Source of the DNA: an uncultured Gammaproteobacteria bacterium
GTDB taxonomy: Bacteria; Pseudomonadota; Gammaproteobacteria; Coxiellales; Coxiellaceae
NCBI GenBank assembly: GCA_903870185.1
Contig: CAIQCE010000308.1
Coordinates: 1-15,897 of the forward strand
Direction of reading: 5' to 3'
Length of the DNA: 15,897 nucleotides
Shown: piece by piece, positions 13,142-15,897 of the stretch
Position numbering within the stretch: position 1 is the stretch's first letter
Layout of the letters: each line of letters opens with the position of its first letter
Notes under the pieces: generated by a model
Seen by the model: the letters and a program-made list of their open reading frames with translations, nothing else
The model's database searches: none
Told to the model about the DNA's origin: nothing
Made by a program: the position numbers and the translations under genes

Positions 13142-13561
13142 ATGGCACAGTTAAAACAACAGCTTTCAACAGGTCGACGAAAGACTTCGACGGCTAGGGT
13201 TTTTTTAAGATCAGGCAAAGGCGCGATCAGCGTTAATGGAAAATCTTTAGAAACTTATTTTGGTCGTGAAACAGCTCGTATGGTGGTTCGCCAACCTCTG
13301 ATTGCCGTTGATGTTTTAGATAGCTTTGATCTTTATGTCACCGTTAAAGGTGGTGGAATCAGTGGTCAAGCAGGTGCAATTCGTCATGCTATTACTCGTG
13401 CTTTAATTAAGCATGAAGTGGCTGAAGGTGGTGAAGTCGGTGGTGCTTGGCACCGTATCTTGCGTCAAGCAGGCTTCGTGACTCGAGATCCTCGTGCTGT
13501 AGAACGTAAGAAAGTGGGTCTGCATAAAGCTCGTCGTGCACCACAGTTCTCAAAACGATAG
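13142..13561 (+). CDS. rpsI: 30S ribosomal protein S9, with a short Gly/Glu insertion
   Basis: This protein has 139 residues; most bacterial S9 proteins have about 130. S9 binds the 3' domain of 16S rRNA, and its C-terminal tail reaches the P-site tRNA. TGRRKTSTARVF (10-21), YFGRETARMVVRQPL (39-53), TVKGGGISGQAGAIRHAITRAL (67-88), GFVTRDPRAVERKKVGLHKARRAPQFSKR (111-139) are all conserved, including the terminal SKR. Between ALIK and RQAGF the chain has HEVAEGGEVGGAWHRIL where E. coli has the shorter YDESLRSEL, an insertion of about eight residues. The reading frame is clean on both sides, so it is not a sequencing slip. Confidence 0.97.
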   Translation: MAQLKQQLSTGRRKTSTARVFLRSGKGAISVNGKSLETYFGRETARMVVRQPLIAVDVLDSFDLYVTVKGGGISGQAGAIRHAITRALIKHEVAEGGEVGGAWHRILRQAGFVTRDPRAVERKKVGLHKARRAPQFSKR

Positions 13562-13579
13562 TTTTACTGTTGGATTTGT

Positions 13580-13653
13580 TGGGGGATCGTCTAGCGGCAG
13601 GACTGCGGACTCTGACTCCGCCAACCTAGGTTCGAATCCTAGTCCCCCAGCCA
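13580..13653 (+). tRNA. tRNA-Gln (anticodon CUG)
   Basis: The 74-base cloverleaf includes an encoded CCA. The acceptor TGGGGGA pairs with TCCCCCA before GCCA; the anticodon stem GCGGA / TCCGC closes the loop CTCTGAC, giving anticodon CTG (reads CAG, Gln); the T arm is CTAGG-TTCGAAT-CCTAG. The TGGGG start and CCCCAGCCA end are typical of tRNA-Gln. It lies between rpsI and sspA. Confidence 0.95.
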
Positions 13654-13687
13654 TTATGGGTGTGAGGACTACATTAAGGAGATTTAA

Positions 13688-14308
13688 ATGTTAAGACGTT
13701 CCGTAATGACTCTGTATTCGGGTGCTTTGGATATCTACAGTCATCAGGTTCGAATCGTTTTAGCAGAAAAAGGTGTCAGCGTTGATGTACTGAATGTCGA
13801 TATCAATCACCCCTCCGAAGATTTAATTGATCTTAATCCTTATAATACACTTCCTACTTTGGTTGACCGAGATTTAGTCTTGTATCAAGCCGCTGTGATT
13901 ATGGAATATTTAGACGAACGTTTCCCTCATCCTCCTTTATTGCCTGTTTACCCAGTGGCCCGTGCGAAAAGCCGATTGATGATGTATAGAATCGAGCGTG
14001 ACTGGTATAGCTTGATGAAACAAATCGAAGCCGATATGGATAGTGATGAGGCTGAAGTGGCTCGAAAAGAATTAGTGGCTGGATTGGTCGCTCTAGCGCC
14101 TGTATTTGCAGAAATGCCTTATTTCTTGAGTGACGATTTTTCTTTAGTCGATTGCTGGATCGCTCCTTTGCTTTGGCGTTTGCCAAGCTTAGGTATTTCA
14201 TTGCCTGTGAAGGCCAAGCCTATTCTTAAGTACGCTGATAAAGTGTTTGCGCGAGATTCATTTCAAGCAAGCTTGAGTGAAGCTGAGCGTGAGCTACGCG
14301 AGGCCTGA
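13688..14308 (+). CDS. sspA: Stringent starvation protein A
   Basis: This 206-residue protein has a glutathione-S-transferase fold. SspA binds RNA polymerase and supports transcription under starvation and acid stress; it is not a normal GST enzyme. The thioredoxin-like N-domain starts with MTLYSGALDIYSHQVRIVLAEKGV (residues 7-30) and contains NPYNTLPTLVDRDLVLYQAAVIMEYLDERFPHPPL (51-85). The helical C-domain (from about 92) has the SDDFSLVDCWIAPLLWRL stretch. ATG 13688 is preceded by a strong AAGGAG six bases upstream; ATG 13706 is an in-frame alternative starting MTLYS. The stop overlaps the sspB start by one base. Confidence 0.95.
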   Translation: MLRRSVMTLYSGALDIYSHQVRIVLAEKGVSVDVLNVDINHPSEDLIDLNPYNTLPTLVDRDLVLYQAAVIMEYLDERFPHPPLLPVYPVARAKSRLMMYRIERDWYSLMKQIEADMDSDEAEVARKELVAGLVALAPVFAEMPYFLSDDFSLVDCWIAPLLWRLPSLGISLPVKAKPILKYADKVFARDSFQASLSEAERELREA

Positions 14309-14724
14309 TGACTTCTAGTCGTCCCTATCTTCTAAGAGCCATCTATGAATGGCTGTCTGATAATGGTTTAACCCCTTATATTTTAGTCGACGCCTATGTG
14401 GAAGGTGTAGAAGTTCCTCAACGATTTGTCGAGGATGGAAAGATCATTCTGAATATTGCAGCGGAAGCCGTAGCAGGGCTGATTATAGGCAATGATATTG
14501 TAGAATTCAGCGCACGCTTCTCAGGAAAACAAGAGCATATTATCGCCCCTGTTAATTCAATTTCTGCAATTTATGCTCATGAAAATGGCCGAGGGATGGT
14601 CTTTAATGAATCGGATATTGATAATGATCCTTCACCGACACCTCCTCGATCACCAGGCCCAGGCCCTTCTCGATTTAAACGAGAAAAACCAAAAGCGAAA
14701 CCACATTTGACGGTGGTGAAGTAA
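14308..14724 (+). CDS. sspB: ClpXP adaptor protein SspB
   Basis: This 138-residue protein is the adaptor that brings ssrA-tagged proteins from stalled ribosomes to the ClpXP protease. The folded substrate-binding domain is at 1-110 (RPYLLRAIYEWLSDNGLTPYILVDA at 5-29, then DGKIILNIAAEAV and ISAIYAHENGRGMVF). A flexible Pro-rich linker (112-128) follows, and the last residues, HLTVVK, carry the ClpX-binding tail seen as LRVVK in E. coli. The start ATG overlaps the sspA stop as TGATG, so translation is coupled. REP copy 7 lies 13 bases downstream. Confidence 0.95.
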   Translation: MTSSRPYLLRAIYEWLSDNGLTPYILVDAYVEGVEVPQRFVEDGKIILNIAAEAVAGLIIGNDIVEFSARFSGKQEHIIAPVNSISAIYAHENGRGMVFNESDIDNDPSPTPPRSPGPGPSRFKREKPKAKPHLTVVK

Positions 14725-14737
14725 GGGATAAAGAATT

Positions 14738-14769
14738 GTTGGGCCGCGCTTCGCTTGGCACCAACCTAC
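14738..14769 (-). repeat. REP-type palindromic repeat, copy 7
   Basis: On the minus strand this reads GTAGGTTGGTGCCAAGC, GAA centre, then GCGCGGCCCAAC. It fills most of the gap between sspB and the glycosyltransferase gene and may mark the end of the sspAB transcript. Confidence 0.85.
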
Positions 14770-14788
14770 GAATCATTAAGAGTCATCT

Positions 14789-15709
14789 ATGCCAGAAAAA
14801 ATCCTAATCATCAAACATGGGGCACTAGGCGACTGGATTTTATCGACAGGCGTGTTTAAAGCGATTCGTCAGCACCACCCTAATGCACATATCGTTTTTC
14901 TAACAGGTAGCCTCTATGTCCCCCTAGCGGAACAATCAAAACTCTTCGATGAGGTCTGGGTGGATAACCGTCTGCCATTTTATAAGCTCAATACTCTCAA
15001 AGTTCTATGGAAAATTCGAAAAGCTCAATTCACTCATATTTATGATATCCAAAGAAGTAATCGTACTCATTGGTATTATCGTTTAGTGAATCAGCCAGGA
15101 TTGTATTGGAGTGGAAAGATTAAAAGCTGTTCCGGTTATTTTGTTGATGAGCCTAAAAAGCATATTGTTGAGCGAATGGCATTGCAGTTAAAGGCCTCTG
15201 GAATAAATGAATTTCCAACACCTAATATCGATTGGCTAAAAGCTGATATTTCAAAAATTAAGCCCGAGTCTCCTTATGTATTGATTATCGCCGGTTGTGC
15301 TAAACATCGCCCGAAAAAACGTTGGACTGCCGAAGGGTATGCTGAAATCATCGAATCTTTAAATCGGCGAGGCATTCAATCATTATTAATTGGAACTACT
15401 GCTGATCAAGAAATTATAGACGGCATTATGTCTGTAGTTCAAAATGCCAAGCCCATTAATTTAATGAATCAAACTAGTTTTGCTGAATTAACAGAATTAG
15501 CTCGCCATGCACTTTTTATTTTAGGCAGCGATACGGGATCTATGCATATTGCGGCAAGCACAGGCACTCCTTCTTTGACTTTATTCTGCATGGGAGAATC
15601 TACTCCAGAGCTTAGTAGGCCTTGGGGGGGTAAAGCGAGAACTTTAGAAGTGGACAATCTGGCAAAATTAGCTGCATCAGAGGTGATGAAGATTTTGGAT
15701 TCGTTTTAA
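14789..15709 (+). CDS. Glycosyltransferase family 9 (heptosyltransferase-like)
   Basis: At 306 residues, this is a two-Rossmann-domain GT-B enzyme of family GT9. Members transfer heptose from ADP-heptose to lipopolysaccharide core or related acceptors at the inner face of the inner membrane. The N-terminal ILIIKHGALGDWILSTGVFKAIRQHHP (residues 5-31) has the GxxGD element with the catalytic Asp (D15). In the C-terminal domain GCAKHRPKKRWTAEGYAEII (168-187) and FILGSDTGSMHIAASTGTPSLTLF (243-266) form the nucleotide-sugar site. Whether it is a true WaaC/WaaF/WaaQ-type enzyme cannot be told. It probably forms an operon with the next gene, 23 bases on. Confidence 0.85.
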   Translation: MPEKILIIKHGALGDWILSTGVFKAIRQHHPNAHIVFLTGSLYVPLAEQSKLFDEVWVDNRLPFYKLNTLKVLWKIRKAQFTHIYDIQRSNRTHWYYRLVNQPGLYWSGKIKSCSGYFVDEPKKHIVERMALQLKASGINEFPTPNIDWLKADISKIKPESPYVLIIAGCAKHRPKKRWTAEGYAEIIESLNRRGIQSLLIGTTADQEIIDGIMSVVQNAKPINLMNQTSFAELTELARHALFILGSDTGSMHIAASTGTPSLTLFCMGESTPELSRPWGGKARTLEVDNLAKLAASEVMKILDSF

Positions 15710-15732
15710 GCGCTTATTTGAGGTTTTTATCA

Positions 15733-15897
15733 ATGAAAATTTTATTGATTGCCAAACCATGGAAGGGTGGATTAGGGCGCTATTTTTTTCAGTCCTTGTG
15801 TGATTTATTTCCTAATCAAGTTGAATGGATTGAAACTCGTCCCAGTGAAGTGAGCGATTATTGGAAGTTTCGCCGAAATCCTGACGCTTGGTGGGAA
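15733..15897 (+). CDS. 5' part of a gene, possibly another glycosyltransferase
   Basis: Only the first 55 codons are inside the window, and the frame stays open to the edge. MKILLIAKPWKGGLGRYFFQSLCDLFP resembles the N-terminal beta-strand and glycine loop of GT-B glycosyltransferases (KPWKGGLGRY), followed by VEWIETRPSEVSDYWKFRRNP. ATG 15733 has GAGG about ten bases upstream. Position after a GT9 gene supports a surface-polysaccharide cluster, but the family cannot be fixed from this piece. Confidence 0.6.
   Translation, partial: MKILLIAKPWKGGLGRYFFQSLCDLFPNQVEWIETRPSEVSDYWKFRRNPDAWWE

Noticed and set aside
13580..13653. tRNA gene as an integration site for a mobile element
   Set aside because: No integrase, no second copy of the tRNA 3' end and no foreign genes follow; sspA and sspB are normal neighbours.
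4045..14769. CRISPR array or integron sites as an explanation for the repeated palindromes
   Set aside because: Copies are far apart, irregularly spaced and in both orientations, with genes between them; no spacer pattern or integrase is present.

Overview
The window looks like chromosomal DNA from a moderately AT-rich gammaproteobacterium, most likely of the order Legionellales (Coxiella, Legionella, Aquicella or Berkiella relatives). Four things point there: the rplM-rpsI / sspA-sspB block with gammaproteobacterial sequences; a histone-H1-like Lys/Ala tail fused to an HU domain; a near-match to the PmrA box known from Legionella and Coxiella effector genes; and, directly behind that box, an Ala/Gly-rich protein built like a secreted effector. 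The assignment is an inference from gene content, not a database match.

Layout. 1-884 (minus): N-terminal two thirds of L-serine dehydratase SdaA, cut by the window edge. 885-1485: about 600 bases without a credible gene, holding a long nested rod-like RNA fold followed by a T-tract (1045-1290) and a near-perfect 48-base palindrome (1358-1405). 1486-4043: two membrane transporters in tandem, an AmpG-type muropeptide permease and an AdiC-like amino-acid/polyamine permease. 4106-5203: candidate PmrA box, -10 and effector-like gene. 5462-6775: universal stress protein and rsmI, 3 bases apart. 6724-7227 (minus): small exported protein whose 3' end overlaps rsmI. 7319-7990: alpha/beta hydrolase. 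7988-10867: feoA-feoB-feoC ferrous iron uptake operon behind a good Fur box. 11081-11809: acidic-tailed protein with an LPD7-like domain. 11870-12368 (minus): HU fusion protein and its hairpin terminator. 12697-14724: rplM, rpsI, tRNA-Gln(CUG), sspA, sspB. 14789 to the end: a GT9 heptosyltransferase-like gene and the start of another, possibly glycosyltransferase, gene, suggesting a surface-glycan cluster running off the right edge.

A dispersed palindromic REP-type element (arms resembling TGTAGGTTGGTGCCAAGC and GCGCGGCCCAACA) occurs six times, only between genes, plus one copy of a related family. Two copies at 10884-10994 form an inverted pair, and one sits between the feo promoter region and feoA.

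How the genes fit together: feoABC forms a complete Fe(II) import module with its likely repressor site; rplM-rpsI and sspA-sspB are growth and stress modules, with SspB keeping its ClpX-binding tail; AmpG recycles cell wall. The strongest candidates for new biology are the PmrA-box/effector-like gene pair, the rod-like RNA upstream of ampG, and the LPD7-like protein outside any obvious relaxase context.
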